Below are positions 24,806 to 34,695 of a DNA stretch of 64,000 bases, piece after piece. The position numbers were made by a program, and so were the translations under genes. The DNA comes from an uncultured Prevotella sp. (lineage in GTDB: Bacteria; Bacteroidota; Bacteroidia; Bacteroidales; Bacteroidaceae). The notes beneath the pieces are model-generated. The model saw only the letters and a list, made by a program, of their open reading frames with translations. It was not told the origin of the DNA and ran no database searches. The stretch is taken from positions 1 through 64,000 of the forward strand of contig ONHQ01000005.1 in NCBI GenBank assembly GCA_900317685.1, read 5' to 3'. Positions within the stretch are counted from its first letter, which is position 1, and each line of letters opens with the position of its first letter.

Positions 24806-24834
24806 TGCAACAAACGTCAACGTCTGTTGCAACA
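24806..24834 (+). promoter_or_regulatory. candidate hybrid-sensor operator upstream of susC
   Basis: TGCAACA occurs at 24806-24812 and 24828-24834, exactly 22 bp apart, the layout expected for a dimer of AraC-type domains on one DNA face. The second half-site ends 30 bp before the -7 box, right next to the -33 position, as an activator site should. Confidence 0.5.
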
Positions 24835-24864
24835 TATGATAGGTTATAAATACTATGTATTGTT

Positions 24865-24872
24865 TAATTTTG
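24865..24872 (+). promoter_or_regulatory. -7 box TAATTTTG of the xylan locus operon
   Basis: TAATTTTG matches TAnnTTTG. No good -33 TTG is seen at the right distance, consistent with activator dependence. It lies 48 bases before the susC start. Confidence 0.5.
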
Positions 24873-24919
24873 TGGCGGAAAAAGCTAAAATTAACATAAT
24901 CAATCTAATCGTAGACCAA

Positions 24920-27900
24920 ATGAAGTATCTAAATCTATTTGCGTTGAAGGCGATGCTGTTAGGCACGATGATGGTCAGCCCAGGACTCACGGTCATGGCA
25001 CAAAACGGCTCCACGGTCGTTGGCTCTGTGGTCGACGAGAATGGTGAGCCCGTCATTGGCGCAACTGTGATGCTGAAAGGCCACAAGGGTGTCGCCACGG
25101 CAACCGATCTCGACGGTCATTTCAAGCTAGAGGTACCATCCAAGGGCGGCACCCTCGTATTCTCGTACATCGGAATGCTCAACAAAGAGGCACGCGTCTC
25201 AGGCAAACCCATGCAAGTGGTCATGCAGGAGAATGCCCGTCAGCTCAACGACGTCGTTGTCGTGGGTTACGGCCAACAGAAGAAGGCCTCGGTCGTGGGT
25301 GCCATCACTCAGACCGACGCCAAGACGCTCGACCGCTACAGTGGCGTGCCCTCCTTGGGCCAGGCACTGACGGGCAACCTTCCCGGTGTGATCACCTCTT
25401 CCTCCACAGGTATGCCCGGTCAGGAAGACCCGAAGATCATTATCCGCTCGCAGACATCGTGGAACAACAGCGACCCGCTTGTTCTCGTCGACGGTGTTGA
25501 GCGCCCGATGAACACCGTCGACCTCAGCTCCGTGCAGACCATCTCGGTGTTGAAGGATGCATCCGCCACGGCTGTGTATGGCGTGAAGGGCGCCAACGGC
25601 GTGATCCTGATCACCACGAAACGTGGTCAGGAAGGTACGGCCCGTGTACATGCCAAGGCCAACGCTACGGTGAAAGTAGTCTCAAAGCTGCCTGAGAAGT
25701 ACGACAGCTACGACTCCTTCCTCTTATTAAACGATGTAGTAGAGCATGAGCTCGCCATCTCACCCAACGCATGGGGCAGCTACACGCCGATGGCAATCAT
25801 CAACAAATACCGCTATCCCGCCAACACCGACGAGTGGGACCGCTATCCCAACGTCGACTGGCAGAAAGAGCTGTTCCGCGACTACGCCATGTCGTACAAT
25901 GCCAGCGTGGATGTCAGTGGTGGTACGAAAAACGTGAAATACTTCACCGCTGTGGACTTCACACATGAGGGCGACCTCTTCAAGAAGTTCAACAACAACC
26001 GTGGTTACCACTCCGGCTTTGGCTACAACCGCATCAACATGCGTGCTAACCTCGACTTCTCGTTGACTCATACCACCAAGTTCTCGGTCAACCTTTTCGG
26101 CAGCAATGGCGTGCGCCACTTCCCGTGGGGCCAGGGCAGCGACTCCAACAGCTATTGGTCATCTATTTATCACACGGCACCCGATGCCATGCGTCCTGTC
26201 TACAGCGACGGCACCTACGGCTTCTATGCACCGCGTAATGCCGATGCCCTCAACTCCGTCAGAGCTTTGGCAACCAGCGGTGATGAGAAAAACACCAATA
26301 CGCAGATCACCACAGACTTCATCCTCGACCAGAAGCTCGACTTCATCACCCGCGGACTGAGTGTCAACGGCCGTCTGTCATTCGATAACACCATGGTGGA
26401 GGTAGGCCGAGGTATCAATGACCTCTATCACGACCCGCAGGCAAAATGGATCAATCCCGACACCGGTGATGTTACCTGGCAGCAGGATCCCGACTACACC
26501 GAGACTGTCAGCTGGTCGGTCAATGGCGGTAACGTCAACACGGGAGCCACCTACCGCAAGCTCTATTATCAGTTGCAGTTGAACTATGCGCGCGCCTTTG
26601 GCCTTCACAATGTCACGGCGATGGGACTGTTCTCACGTGAAAACCGCGCCATCGGTTCGGAATTCCACCACTACCGTGAGGACTGGGTGTTCCGTACCAC
26701 CTATAACTATGCGATGCGCTATTTCTTCGAGTTCAACGGCGCTTACAACGGCAGTGAGAAGTTCAACAACGATCACCGCTTTGCTTTCTTCCCCTCACTC
26801 TCCGGTGGCTGGATGCTGAGTGATGAGCCCTTTATGAAGCCCTTGCAGAAATATGTCGACATGTTCAAGATCCGAGCTTCATGGGGTGTTATCGGTGACG
26901 ACAATGTCGGCGGCCGCTGGCTCTACAAGGACACATATTCCTATGGCGGTACCACCAAGATAGGCTCACCGCTGAGCGACTCGCCTTACACCATCTACCG
27001 TCAGAGCCAGCTCGGCAATCCCAATGTGCGTTGGGAGACAGTGGAGAAGCGCAACCTTGGTTTCGACTTTGCTTTCCTCAAGGGCCTTGTGGCCGGTAGC
27101 TTCGATGTCTTTGCTGACCGTCGTAAGGATATTCTGATTGGTGGCGGCTCGCGTGCCATTCCTTCCTATTTCGGTACCACGGCTCCGACAGCCAACCTCG
27201 GTAAGGTGCATAGCCATGGATGGGAGCTTGCCCTGCGGTTCAACAAAGTGTGGAACAGCGATTTCCGCACATGGGCCAACTTCAATATGACTCATGCCGT
27301 GAACAAAGTCATCTTCAAGGATGATCCTCAGCTTCGTGCCGCTTATTTGAAGCAGGCCGGATACTCCATCGGTCAGGTGCGCAGCTACATCGACAAGGGC
27401 TTCATCACTTCCTGGGATGAGCTCTACGGCAGTCCTGAGCGTGAGACCAACAATGGCAATAAGCTCGTCGGTGACTATCAGATCGTAGACTTCAACGGTG
27501 ACGGCAAGATCACCTCCGACGATGTGGCACCCTACAAATACACCGAGTTCCCCCAAAACACTTTCAGTACGACTGTCGGTGTTGAGTGGAAAGGACTCAG
27601 CGTCAGCCTCCAGTTCTATGGTGTTACCAACGTCACCCGCTACATTCAGTTCCCGACCTTCGCCCGTGAGACGCATACGGCATTTAATGAGGGCAGTTAT
27701 TGGAACGCGCTCACTGGTTCCGGGAAACTCACCCTGCCACGCTGGACGACAACGACAGACGGCAGTGCATCCGGTACCCGCTACTACTACGACGGTGCTT
27801 TTCTGCGGCTGAAGAATGCCGAGATCGCCTACACCTTCCGTGGTGCGTGGGTACAGCATCTCAACATCCGTGCCCTGCGCTTCTATCTCAACGGCGACAA

Positions 27901-28012
27901 TCTGCTGCTGTGGACCAAGATGCCCGATGACCGAGAGTCCAACTTCAGTGGTGGCGACGGTGCCTATCCTACTGTGAGACGTTTTAATCTGGGTATGGAC
28001 ATCACCTTCTAA
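24920..28012 (+). CDS. SusC/RagA-type TonB-linked outer-membrane transporter (first pair)
   Basis: This 1030-residue outer-membrane transporter starts at MKYLNLFALKAM. It has a signal peptide to about residue 27, then a carboxypeptidase-regulatory-like domain (GSVVDENGEPVIGATVMLKG, about 30-110), and a TonB-box region with the SusC motif VVVVGYGQQKK. The plug (DPLVLVDGVERPM to VYGVKGANGVILITTKRG) and a 22-strand barrel ending in an aromatic residue (NLGMDITF) follow. With its SusD partner it imports oligosaccharides into the periplasm. By order it corresponds to XusA of the xylan utilisation cluster. The frame's earlier starts overlap the promoter and were rejected. Confidence 0.93.
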   Translation: MKYLNLFALKAMLLGTMMVSPGLTVMAQNGSTVVGSVVDENGEPVIGATVMLKGHKGVATATDLDGHFKLEVPSKGGTLVFSYIGMLNKEARVSGKPMQVVMQENARQLNDVVVVGYGQQKKASVVGAITQTDAKTLDRYSGVPSLGQALTGNLPGVITSSSTGMPGQEDPKIIIRSQTSWNNSDPLVLVDGVERPMNTVDLSSVQTISVLKDASATAVYGVKGANGVILITTKRGQEGTARVHAKANATVKVVSKLPEKYDSYDSFLLLNDVVEHELAISPNAWGSYTPMAIINKYRYPANTDEWDRYPNVDWQKELFRDYAMSYNASVDVSGGTKNVKYFTAVDFTHEGDLFKKFNNNRGYHSGFGYNRINMRANLDFSLTHTTKFSVNLFGSNGVRHFPWGQGSDSNSYWSSIYHTAPDAMRPVYSDGTYGFYAPRNADALNSVRALATSGDEKNTNTQITTDFILDQKLDFITRGLSVNGRLSFDNTMVEVGRGINDLYHDPQAKWINPDTGDVTWQQDPDYTETVSWSVNGGNVNTGATYRKLYYQLQLNYARAFGLHNVTAMGLFSRENRAIGSEFHHYREDWVFRTTYNYAMRYFFEFNGAYNGSEKFNNDHRFAFFPSLSGGWMLSDEPFMKPLQKYVDMFKIRASWGVIGDDNVGGRWLYKDTYSYGGTTKIGSPLSDSPYTIYRQSQLGNPNVRWETVEKRNLGFDFAFLKGLVAGSFDVFADRRKDILIGGGSRAIPSYFGTTAPTANLGKVHSHGWELALRFNKVWNSDFRTWANFNMTHAVNKVIFKDDPQLRAAYLKQAGYSIGQVRSYIDKGFITSWDELYGSPERETNNGNKLVGDYQIVDFNGDGKITSDDVAPYKYTEFPQNTFSTTVGVEWKGLSVSLQFYGVTNVTRYIQFPTFARETHTAFNEGSYWNALTGSGKLTLPRWTTTTDGSASGTRYYYDGAFLRLKNAEIAYTFRGAWVQHLNIRALRFYLNGDNLLLWTKMPDDRESNFSGGDGAYPTVRRFNLGMDITF

Positions 28013-28014
28013 GC

Positions 28015-28036
28015 CCTATATATATAATAAGGTGTA
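28015..28036. repeat. copy of the TATATATAATAAGGTGTATG motif
   Basis: It starts 3 bases after the susC stop and ends 26 bases before the susD start. It carries the full 20-base form TATATATAATAAGGTGTATG. Confidence 0.7.
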
Positions 28037-28061
28037 TGAAACCTGTTCTAAACACTGAATC

Positions 28062-29939
28062 ATGAAAAAGATACTATATACTGCGATGTTTGCCATGGCG
28101 CTGCTGTCCATGACTACCTCGTGCAAGGACTACCTCGACAAATCACCCTTGAGTGACATTAGCGAGGAAGATCCCTATAAGAACTATACCAATTTTCAGG
28201 GCTTCACCGAAGAGCTCTACAACTGCATCCCCATGCTCACACAGTGTGACTATCACAGTTGCTGGAACTTTGGTGAGGATGAATACTGGCAGCCCTCAGA
28301 GACCCGCGTCTTTGCCTATGCCGTGGACCAGGGCAACTATTGGGGATGGAACGAATGCTATTACTCGTTCTTCCATACCGGTGCTCCAGGCACTACGGGT
28401 ACTGACCGTTTCCAGAAAGGTCATCTTTGGGGAATGGCATGGTACGGCATCCGCAAAGCCAACGTGGGACTGGCCAACCTCAACCTGCTCACCAATGCCA
28501 CGCAGGAGGAGAAAAACCTCATTGCCGGACAACTCTATTTCTTCCGTGGCTTCCTCCACTTCATGCTTATGCAGTATTGGGGCGGACTGCCCTACATCGA
28601 CCAGGTCATTCCTGCCGATGCTGTGATGCGCTATCCGCGTCTGACCTATCAGCAGACAGCCGACAAAGCTGCCGAGGACTTCCAAAAGGCTGCTGACCTG
28701 CTGCCCGTGGACTGGGACAAGACAACGGTCGGTAAGGCTACGGCCGGAAAGAACAACCTCCGCATCAACAAGATCATGGCGCTCTCGTATTTAGGCAAGG
28801 ACCTGCTGTGGGCCGGATCGCCGCTGATGAACAAAGTCAGTACGGGCGAAGCCAGCTATAACAAGGATTACTGTCAGCGTGCTGCCGAGGCTTTCGGTCA
28901 GGTGCTGAAAATCTGTGACGAAACTGGCCGCTACCAGCTGGCTGATTTCAAGGACTATTCCGAACTGTTCTACACCTACAACCAAAGCTATAAGATGCCG
29001 GGACTGAAAGAGGCTATCTTCTATGAGAACCCTAACGGCAACTGGCGCTGGAACATGGTCAACGACTTCCGTCCTTCAACCATCAGCGGTTCGGGTATCA
29101 AGGTTTATCCTACCGCCAACTATGTCGATCTCTTCGGCATGGCCAACGGCAAGCCCATCAAGGATCCGACAAAGAAGGACCCGGACAGTGGCTACGATCC
29201 CGAGCATCCGTTCAAGGGTCGTGATCCCCGCTTCTACAAGGATATCGTCTTCGACGGCGAGAAGTGTGTGAAAGACGGCAGCAAGGTGGGCAACAATGCC
29301 AGCAAACAGTACGCCTCTCTCTACACTGGCGGCACCTACCGCACAGCCACCCCTTCTAAAGACTGCTTCACCGGCTACCTGAACATGAAGTTCACCAGCC
29401 AGTACTGCAATGACTGGGATGGATACCGTGAGAACAATAACATGGTGCTGAGCCTCATTCGCCTGGCCGATGTCTATCTGATGTATGCCGAGGCTGTCGC
29501 CGAGGGCTACGGTTCGGCTACCGCCACGGCCAAGGACTACACGATGAATGCCGTGACTGCCGTGAACAAAATCCGTGAACGTGCCGGCGTGGGCGACGTG
29601 GCCGATGAATATCTCACCACACTCGACGGCTTCATGAGCGAGTTGCGGCGCGAGCGTGCCGTGGAGCTTGCTTTCGAAGGCCACCGCTGGACCGACCTGC
29701 GCCGCTGGCTGCTCGTCGACAAAGAGCCCTACACACTGAAGAAAGCCGTGTACTTCGACCGTGCCAAAGACCAGACCGATGCTGAGCGCTACAAGAACCC
29801 GGAGAACAACCATGTTGTCAACCTGCGTGAGGAGACCCTTTCCACACGTCACTTCAGTGAGAAGCACTATTGGTTGCCCTTCCTCAAGAGCGACGTGCAG
29901 ATGTATCCCGAATTCAAGCAAAACCCAGGATGGGAATAA
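28062..29939 (+). CDS. SusD/RagB-type surface glycan-binding lipoprotein (first pair)
   Basis: The 625-residue lipoprotein has a signal peptide ending MTTSC (lipidated Cys21), followed by KDYLDKSP, the usual start of a SusD. TPR-like helices fill the N-terminal half. The C-terminal RagB/SusD motif is complete: ERAVELAFEGHRWTDLRRW, and the end SDVQMYPEFKQNPGWE. It covers the SusC barrel and binds the glycan. Its place corresponds to XusB. Confidence 0.93.
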   Translation: MKKILYTAMFAMALLSMTTSCKDYLDKSPLSDISEEDPYKNYTNFQGFTEELYNCIPMLTQCDYHSCWNFGEDEYWQPSETRVFAYAVDQGNYWGWNECYYSFFHTGAPGTTGTDRFQKGHLWGMAWYGIRKANVGLANLNLLTNATQEEKNLIAGQLYFFRGFLHFMLMQYWGGLPYIDQVIPADAVMRYPRLTYQQTADKAAEDFQKAADLLPVDWDKTTVGKATAGKNNLRINKIMALSYLGKDLLWAGSPLMNKVSTGEASYNKDYCQRAAEAFGQVLKICDETGRYQLADFKDYSELFYTYNQSYKMPGLKEAIFYENPNGNWRWNMVNDFRPSTISGSGIKVYPTANYVDLFGMANGKPIKDPTKKDPDSGYDPEHPFKGRDPRFYKDIVFDGEKCVKDGSKVGNNASKQYASLYTGGTYRTATPSKDCFTGYLNMKFTSQYCNDWDGYRENNNMVLSLIRLADVYLMYAEAVAEGYGSATATAKDYTMNAVTAVNKIRERAGVGDVADEYLTTLDGFMSELRRERAVELAFEGHRWTDLRRWLLVDKEPYTLKKAVYFDRAKDQTDAERYKNPENNHVVNLREETLSTRHFSEKHYWLPFLKSDVQMYPEFKQNPGWE

Positions 29940-29969
29940 ACTTGTGTCTGGCTAACATTAAGAACAACT

Positions 29970-32804
29970 ATGATGAATAATTCCATGAACAACAAGATTC
30001 TATATATCGCATTCGTCCTTGCCATGGCTCCCGCCCTGAGTCGTGCTCAGGCTAAGACGGTCGCTGACAGCACCGCCGCCGGGCAAGTCCATGTGGCTTT
30101 TGGCAAGGTCAACAAGAGCGACCTTCTTGGCGGTGTCAACGAAGTCAATGTGGCTGAACTGCTCAAGAAAGACTACCATGCCTACAGCCTCGACGGCATC
30201 AGCACCATGGTAGGTGGTTATAATGGCAGTATCTGGGGACAGTCGCCCTTAGTGCTCGTCGACGGTGTGCCGCGCGACGCTTCTGAGGTCGACGCCACCG
30301 AAGTGGAAACCGTCACCGTGCTAAAAGCAGCTTCCGCCATTGCTCTCTATGGCTCCCGCGGCAGCAAGGGCGTTGTGCTCATCACCACGAAGCGCGGAAA
30401 GGCACAGCGGCTCACCATCGAGGCTCGGGCCAATGCCGGGCTGTATGTGCCCAAGCGCTATCCTCACTATCTCGGCGCGGCTGAGTATATGAGCCTCTAC
30501 AACGAGGCTTGTGACAACGATGGCATAGCCCATCTCTATTCCGATGCCGACATCTACAACACGGCAGCCGGAACGGATCCCTACCGCTATCCCGACATGA
30601 ACTTCTACAGCTCTGACTATCTGCGCAAGGCCACCTTCCGCACTGACGCCACAGCAGAGATCACGGGTGGTAATCAGAAGGCTACGTACTATGCCAACTT
30701 TGGTGTTACCTACAACAATGGTCTTATCAAGTATGGCGGTCATCATAAGGACGACAACCTCAATTTCCGCGTCCGTGCCAATATCGACATGAACATCACC
30801 AACTGGCTCAAGGCTTTCGCCAATGTCGGTGTACACATCAACAATGCCTACACCTGCCGTGGTGACTTCTGGGGCGCCGCCGCCAACCTGCGTCCGAACT
30901 GGTACTCAGGTCTGCTGCCCGTGGATATGATGGACATGAACAATGAGAACATCAGCAATCTGGTCTCCACCAGCAGCCATATCATCGACGGCAGATACCT
31001 CTTGGGCGGCAACTCGGTCAACCAGACTACACTCTATGGCGACATGCTCGCTGCAGGATATGTCAAGGACAAGAACCGCAACTTCCTCTTCGACGTCGGT
31101 GTGAATGCCGACCTCGGCATGATCACGCCGGGATTAAGCTTCAAGTCGACCTTCAGTGTCGATTACTATGACTATTACTCTGAAGGCTACAAAGAGGGAT
31201 ATGCTGTCTATGAGCCCGTCTGGGCTAACATGAATGGTAAGGACATGATTATCGACCTCAAGCAGTATGGCAAGGACAGCCGTTCGGCCAGCGAGTTTGT
31301 CGGATCCAGCACCTATTATCAGACGATGTCCTTCCGTGGGCAGTTTGACTATAACCGTACGTTTGGAAAACTCCACAACGTTGGTGCTACGCTTATGGGA
31401 TGGGGCTATCAACGTCAGAACAGCAATGACAGCAACCACAGCGGATCGTCGTATCACCGTACTACCAATGTCAACGCCGGGTTGCGGGCCACTTACAACT
31501 ACAACCATCTCTACTATGCTGAGTTCGACGGTGCGCTCGTCCACTCTGCCAAGCTGGCTCCCGGCCACCGCAATGCTTTCTCACCGAGTGGCACGCTCGG
31601 CTGGCGCTTCGGTCAGGAGCAGTGGTTCAAACGTGCGCTGCCCTTTGTCGATGACGCAAAGATCGACGCTTCCTACAGCGTGCTCAACCAGGATCTGGAC
31701 ATCAGCGACTACTATATGTATAAAGGCTACTACGACAACAAGGGTGGCTGGTACACTTGGGAAGACGGCTCACAGGGCGGTTTCTGCAACACCTCGAAGC
31801 GTGGTGCCAACACCAACCTCGGCTTTGTCAAGCGCAAGGAGTGGCGCATCGGTCTCGATGCCTCGCTGTGGAACAGCCTGCTGACCATTGATGTCAACTA
31901 CTTCCACCAGCTCACCGATGGTCTGCTCACACAGGGTGCCTCTACCGTTTATCCAGGTTGGTTCAATGGCAATGGCTCGTTCCTGCCTTACCTCAACTAC
32001 AACCAGGATCAGCGCACCGGCTTTGACTTCACCGTGAAGGCCGACAAGCACTTTGGCAAGCTGGAAGCCATCCTCGGCGTGAGCGGCATGGTGTTCTCCA
32101 CCAAGGCTAAGAAACGCGACGAGGTGTGGAGTGAGAAATATCTCTATCGTCAGGGCCATACGCTCGACGCACAGTGGGGCTATGTCTTTGAAGGCTTCTT
32201 CAACGACGAGGCCGACATTGCGAACCACGCCAAGCAGACCTTTGGCGAGGTGAAACCCGGAGATCTGAAATATAAGGATCTCAACAACGACGGTGTCATC
32301 GACGACAAGGACCAGACAGACTTGGGTAAAGCAGGATGGGGTGCTACACCTTTCATCTATGGACTGAACCTCACGCTGAAATACGATCGCTTCACCTTCT
32401 ATGTCGACGGTACCGGAAATATGGGTGGCATCGGCTTCAAGAACAGCAGCTACTACTGGCTGAAAGGAACCAGCAAATATTCTGCCGTGGCCCGCGGACG
32501 CTGGACACCAGAGACAGCCTCCACTGCCACTTACCCACGCCTGACCACGAAGGACAACAGCAACAACCTTCGCAACTCTACTTTCTGGCGCAAGAGCACA
32601 GACCGCTTCGACCTGAACCGTGTGCAGCTCACCTATGATCTGCCCGACAACTGGTTTGCAGGTAAGATCGTCAGCGGCATGAGCATCTACGCACTGGCCG
32701 AAGGCCTCTTCACCATCTCCACGGATAAGGAATGGCGTGAGACTGCTGTGGGCAGTGCACCCTACAACCGGTTCTACAATCTTGGTGTGAAGCTTTCGTT
32801 TTAA
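29970..32804 (+). CDS. SusC-type transporter of the second pair, without the N-terminal extension
   Basis: The 944-residue protein has a signal peptide (to about ALSRA, residue 26), then goes almost directly to the plug (SPLVLVDGVPRDASEV, then ALYGSRGSKGVVLITTKRG). The carboxypeptidase-like domain and a clear TonB box seen in the first SusC are missing. The barrel is complete and ends FYNLGVKLSF. A second SusC/SusD pair of this kind is a mark of the xus loci (XusC position). It probably imports a different oligosaccharide set. The ATGs at 29973 and 29985 are alternative starts. Confidence 0.9.
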   Translation: MMNNSMNNKILYIAFVLAMAPALSRAQAKTVADSTAAGQVHVAFGKVNKSDLLGGVNEVNVAELLKKDYHAYSLDGISTMVGGYNGSIWGQSPLVLVDGVPRDASEVDATEVETVTVLKAASAIALYGSRGSKGVVLITTKRGKAQRLTIEARANAGLYVPKRYPHYLGAAEYMSLYNEACDNDGIAHLYSDADIYNTAAGTDPYRYPDMNFYSSDYLRKATFRTDATAEITGGNQKATYYANFGVTYNNGLIKYGGHHKDDNLNFRVRANIDMNITNWLKAFANVGVHINNAYTCRGDFWGAAANLRPNWYSGLLPVDMMDMNNENISNLVSTSSHIIDGRYLLGGNSVNQTTLYGDMLAAGYVKDKNRNFLFDVGVNADLGMITPGLSFKSTFSVDYYDYYSEGYKEGYAVYEPVWANMNGKDMIIDLKQYGKDSRSASEFVGSSTYYQTMSFRGQFDYNRTFGKLHNVGATLMGWGYQRQNSNDSNHSGSSYHRTTNVNAGLRATYNYNHLYYAEFDGALVHSAKLAPGHRNAFSPSGTLGWRFGQEQWFKRALPFVDDAKIDASYSVLNQDLDISDYYMYKGYYDNKGGWYTWEDGSQGGFCNTSKRGANTNLGFVKRKEWRIGLDASLWNSLLTIDVNYFHQLTDGLLTQGASTVYPGWFNGNGSFLPYLNYNQDQRTGFDFTVKADKHFGKLEAILGVSGMVFSTKAKKRDEVWSEKYLYRQGHTLDAQWGYVFEGFFNDEADIANHAKQTFGEVKPGDLKYKDLNNDGVIDDKDQTDLGKAGWGATPFIYGLNLTLKYDRFTFYVDGTGNMGGIGFKNSSYYWLKGTSKYSAVARGRWTPETASTATYPRLTTKDNSNNLRNSTFWRKSTDRFDLNRVQLTYDLPDNWFAGKIVSGMSIYALAEGLFTISTDKEWRETAVGSAPYNRFYNLGVKLSF

Positions 32805-32828
32805 TCAATCCTCTTAAGAATAAGCATT

Positions 32829-34601
32829 ATGAGACTTAAATATTTCATTCCTGTCCTTGCCTCGGCAGCACTGCTGTTCACGGCGTGCGATGATGTCTTC
32901 ACTCCCGCCATCGAGAATTTCAAGGACATCGACCAGGTCAAGCAGGAACCCGACTTTGCCAAGGGCTTCCTTGTGACCGCCTACCGCACGCTGCCCGGCT
33001 ACTACGACAACAGCGATGTGGCTACCGACGACGCTGTCACCAACGGCAAGAGCGACTCCTACATGAAGGTGGCCACTGGCTCGTGGACAGCTTCTTTCAA
33101 TCCTTTCAACCGCTGGACAGCCGACTACAGTGCCATCCAGTACCTCAACACATTCCTCGACAATGTCAATGGCGTGCGCTTTGTCAAGACATCGGCAGCG
33201 GTGGACAGCCTGTTGAAGATACGTATGAAGGGCGAGGCCTATGGCCTGCGTGCCATCCACCACTATTTCCTGTTGCGTGCCCATGCCGGATACTCTGCTG
33301 ACGGCACGCTGCTCGGTGTGCCTGTTCATAACGCCTCAATTGGCGCCAGCAGCAACTTCAATGAGGAGCGTCCGGCATTTCAAGAGTGTGTCGACTCGAT
33401 CATGGCCGACTTTGACCGTGCTGAGAAACTGCTGCCAGAAGAGTATGGCGACATCTCGTCAGAGTCCCAGATTCCGGAGAAATACCGCACGGTGACCACC
33501 GACCCGGCACTCTACAATCGTGCTATGGGCAATGTGGCACGCCAGCTCGTCGACGGACTGATCATCGAGTCGTTCCGCTCACGTCTGCTGCTGATGGCTG
33601 CCAGCCCGGCCTATCAGGATGCCAGCAATAAGGCTACATGGGAGCAGGCTGCCAACGCCGCCGCCACGGTGGTCGACTACGCCATGGGACCGGAAGGTCT
33701 GAGCCCTACCGGTGAGACTTACTACACCAACACCGATGAGATAGCCGCCTTGAAGGAGGGCAGCAATCCCGATGAGATCATCTGGCGAGAGAATGTCTCC
33801 ACCAATACTACCAGCGATGAGGACAACAACTATCCTCCTTCGCTTTTCGGCAAAGGCTATATCAACCCAACGCAGAATCTCGTCGATGCCTTCCCGATGG
33901 CTAACGGTTATCCTATCACTGACCCGCGCAGTGGCTACGACAGCAAGAATCCCTATGCAGGACGTGATCCACGACTGGCCAAGTACATTATATATAATGG
34001 TGCTAAGGAAGGCCCGAAAAACACGGTCATCTACACAGGCAGCAAGCTCGGCACCGACGATGGTGTCAACGTCAAGGAGACGTCCACACGTACAGGCTAC
34101 TACATGAAGAAGCGCCTGAACATGAATGTCAACTGTGATCCTACCTCCAAGACGGGTGTGAGCCGCTACAATCCCCGTATCCGCTACACCGAGATCTACC
34201 TCAATTATGCCGAGGCCGCCAACGAAGCCTGGGGCCCGCAGGGCAGAGGGAGCCACAGCTATTCTGCCTACGACATCATTCGCGCCATCCGCCATCGTGC
34301 CGGACTCACCGACGACAGCTATCTCGATGAGTGTGCTCAGTCGAAGGACAAGATGCGCGAGCTCATCCACAACGAGCGCCGCCTGGAACTCTGCTTCGAG
34401 AGCTTCCGCTTCTGGGACCTGCGCCGCTGGAAGGCAAACCTCAATGTCACTGCTCAAGGCATCGACTGGGGCACTCAGTCTTACACACCATTGACCACGG
34501 TAGAGAACCGCGACTATGAGGACTATATGTACTACGGTCCTATCCCTCAGTCCGAGACGCTGAAATACAGCAACTTGAAACAAAACAAGGGATGGAAGTA
34601 A
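32829..34601 (+). CDS. SusD/RagB-type surface lipoprotein of the second pair
   Basis: The 590-residue lipoprotein has the lipobox LLFTAC (Cys20) followed by DDVF, an acidic surface-export signal. The N-terminal helices contain KGEAYGLRAIHHYFLLRAHAG, typical of the SusD_3/TPR region. The C-terminal part has NERRLELCFESFRFWDLRRW and ends in LKYSNLKQNKGWK. It lies 24 bases after its SusC and corresponds to XusD. Confidence 0.92.
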   Translation: MRLKYFIPVLASAALLFTACDDVFTPAIENFKDIDQVKQEPDFAKGFLVTAYRTLPGYYDNSDVATDDAVTNGKSDSYMKVATGSWTASFNPFNRWTADYSAIQYLNTFLDNVNGVRFVKTSAAVDSLLKIRMKGEAYGLRAIHHYFLLRAHAGYSADGTLLGVPVHNASIGASSNFNEERPAFQECVDSIMADFDRAEKLLPEEYGDISSESQIPEKYRTVTTDPALYNRAMGNVARQLVDGLIIESFRSRLLLMAASPAYQDASNKATWEQAANAAATVVDYAMGPEGLSPTGETYYTNTDEIAALKEGSNPDEIIWRENVSTNTTSDEDNNYPPSLFGKGYINPTQNLVDAFPMANGYPITDPRSGYDSKNPYAGRDPRLAKYIIYNGAKEGPKNTVIYTGSKLGTDDGVNVKETSTRTGYYMKKRLNMNVNCDPTSKTGVSRYNPRIRYTEIYLNYAEAANEAWGPQGRGSHSYSAYDIIRAIRHRAGLTDDSYLDECAQSKDKMRELIHNERRLELCFESFRFWDLRRWKANLNVTAQGIDWGTQSYTPLTTVENRDYEDYMYYGPIPQSETLKYSNLKQNKGWK

Positions 34602-34614
34602 CAGAAGATCCCCG

Positions 34615-34695
34615 CTAACTCCCCCCAAGAGGGGGGGAGAAACAAGGAATAAGAACCATGAAGAAAGTATCTTCCTCGCTCTCTAAGGGAGTTAG
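34615..34695. repeat. inverted repeat with internal G/C hairpin between susD2 and the next lipoprotein gene
   Basis: CTAACTCCC (34615-34623) pairs with GGGAGTTAG (34687-34695). Inside, CTCCCCCC/GGGGGGGAG (34619-34639) forms a tight hairpin with an AAGA loop. It probably tunes expression between operon genes, or is a remnant of an intergenic element. Confidence 0.65.

Larger units (their letters stand above)
24086..24919. other. regulatory intergenic region between the hybrid sensor and susC
   Basis: These 834 bases hold no convincing gene. They contain 19-bp direct repeats, a 20-bp palindrome, a GCACC/GGTGC hairpin (24628-24642), a 22-bp palindrome, a pair of TGCAACA half-sites and a -7 box, all listed separately. 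Short open frames here (24353-24574 plus, 24647-24835 minus) look like chance. Confidence 0.7.

Noticed and set aside
33985-34000. TATATATAATGG-like match to the dispersed motif
   Set aside because: It lies inside the susD2 coding frame and lacks the AAGGTG part.
33579-34628. 349-codon minus-strand frame
   Set aside because: Antisense shadow of the second susD gene.
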